The position numbers and the translations under genes are program-made. From the NCBI RefSeq assembly GCF_040115645.1, contig NC_089541.1, forward strand, positions 7,378,001-7,442,000: a DNA stretch of 64,000 nt, given 5' to 3'. The notes beneath the pieces are model-generated. The model saw nothing but the letters and a program-made list of their open reading frames with translations. It made no database searches and was not told the origin of the DNA. Below are positions 63,384 through 64,000 of this stretch, one piece after another. The stretch is from Euwallacea fornicatus (Eukaryota > Arthropoda > Insecta > Coleoptera > Curculionidae). Position 1 is the stretch's first letter, and the number at the start of each line of letters is the position of its first letter.

Positions 63384-64000
63384 ATGGATCACGTATCCCT
63401 TCTGGGCCCCTACGAGCAGGAACTGTTGAAAGTCTTCAATAGTCACGATATTGACAACTGCGGCAGTTTGGACAGAGATGGCTTACTGCAGCTATGCCAC
63501 ACCTTGCAACTGGAGGAACAAGGAGGAGAACTTTCAAGGTGTCTATTGTCTGAGAAAAGACCTAGGGCTACCTTTTGCGAATTTAAGGAGGCGCTGCTGA
63601 ATTTGCTAGGCAAGTTGGCCGTTTCCAGTTTAAAAGATACATTTTGCATACTTATTGTTTGTTTTTTTTTTGTTTAGGTAAGATGCAAAATAACAAAACT
63701 GCCTGCGACAGCCCTATAAAAGAGAGTGCTTTAGTTGAACAGACCTCCCCAGAGCGGGCGATGTCCCCCAAATATGTTTATGGGAGTAAAAAGTACGGAA
63801 GGCGTTCTAGGTGAGCTTTAATTGTAGATATATTTTAAAATGTAGATTTATGTGTTTTTTAGGCCTAGAACTGACGAAGTGACTTCAGTTTATAATGATG
63901 AAAACGATGTCTCCCAAAGCAAACAAGGATCTCCAGTGCAGCGATCAAACTCGCAAAGCGAAGTCTTGACTAAGAAGCGAAAAACCAATTACAAATTAAA
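63384..64000 (+). CDS. NIN: Ninein/Bsg25D-like centrosomal protein, N-terminal part
   Basis: Three coding exons: 63384-63609, 63678-63810 and 63863 onward, cut by the window edge after about 165 residues. The exon begins after an acceptor at 63348, so there is an upstream UTR exon. The N-terminus carries an EF-hand-like region (LLKVFNSHD.., loop D22 to G33). Residue 5 of the loop is Cys and residue 12 is Gly rather than Glu, so calcium binding is doubtful. A SPKYVYGSKKYGRRSRP block follows, typical of the N-terminus of insect ninein/Bsg25D proteins, which anchor microtubules at centrosomes. Exon 1 joins exon 2 in frame only through a GC donor (CTAG then GCAAGT, intron 63610-63677). The nearby GT gives an early stop. 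The expected coiled-coil body is beyond the window. Confidence 0.8.

Overview
This window is nuclear DNA of an insect, most likely a beetle. That is inferred from very AT-rich intergenic DNA, short introns of about 50-70 bp mixed with multi-kilobase ones, insect-type homologues of metazoan genes, and many short inverted-repeat elements ending in CAGGGTG. No prokaryotic operon, CRISPR, rRNA or convincing tRNA was seen.

Five protein-coding genes could be assembled exon by exon, each with consistent splice phases. (1) 21992-23017, minus: a RING-CH membrane E3 ligase of the MARCH2/3 type, 286 aa, four exons. (2) 23980-24315, plus: the ER-Golgi Qc-SNARE Bet1, 111 aa, one exon, head-to-head with the MARCH gene. 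(3) 41603-50044, plus: a TRIM2/TRIM3-type RING, B-box, coiled-coil, filamin, NHL protein, 686 aa, eleven coding exons, with a 4.8-kb first coding intron that splits the RING. (4) 54005-57279, minus: a FAM117/GLCCI1 family protein, 404 aa, ten exons. (5) 63384 to the right edge, plus: the N-terminus of a ninein/Bsg25D-type centrosomal protein, incomplete, with an apparent GC-AG first coding intron.

The rest is mostly repeat-rich non-coding DNA. 1-22 kb has four kinds of inverted-repeat element, including a 729-bp MITE-like element with near-identical 126-bp arms at 11283-12011, and a decayed DDE transposase at 15.4-15.8 kb. 24.9-25.4 kb may hold a small unrecognised spliced gene. 26.9-41 kb has isolated splice donors that could be 5' exons (possibly of the TRIM gene), plus two unexplained coding-like areas: divergent broken frames at 29.3-30.8 kb and a roughly 1-kb frameshifted reading frame at 36.9-37.9 kb on the minus strand. 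The TRIM intron holds a decayed LINE reverse transcriptase. 57.3-63.3 kb holds repeats and no gene that I can see.

The genes do not form one pathway. MARCH and Bet1 both act on endomembranes and may share a promoter region. TRIM2/3, FAM117 and ninein are unrelated neighbours. I found no clear new multi-gene system; the two coding-like relics and the small spliced gene are the best candidates for something undescribed.
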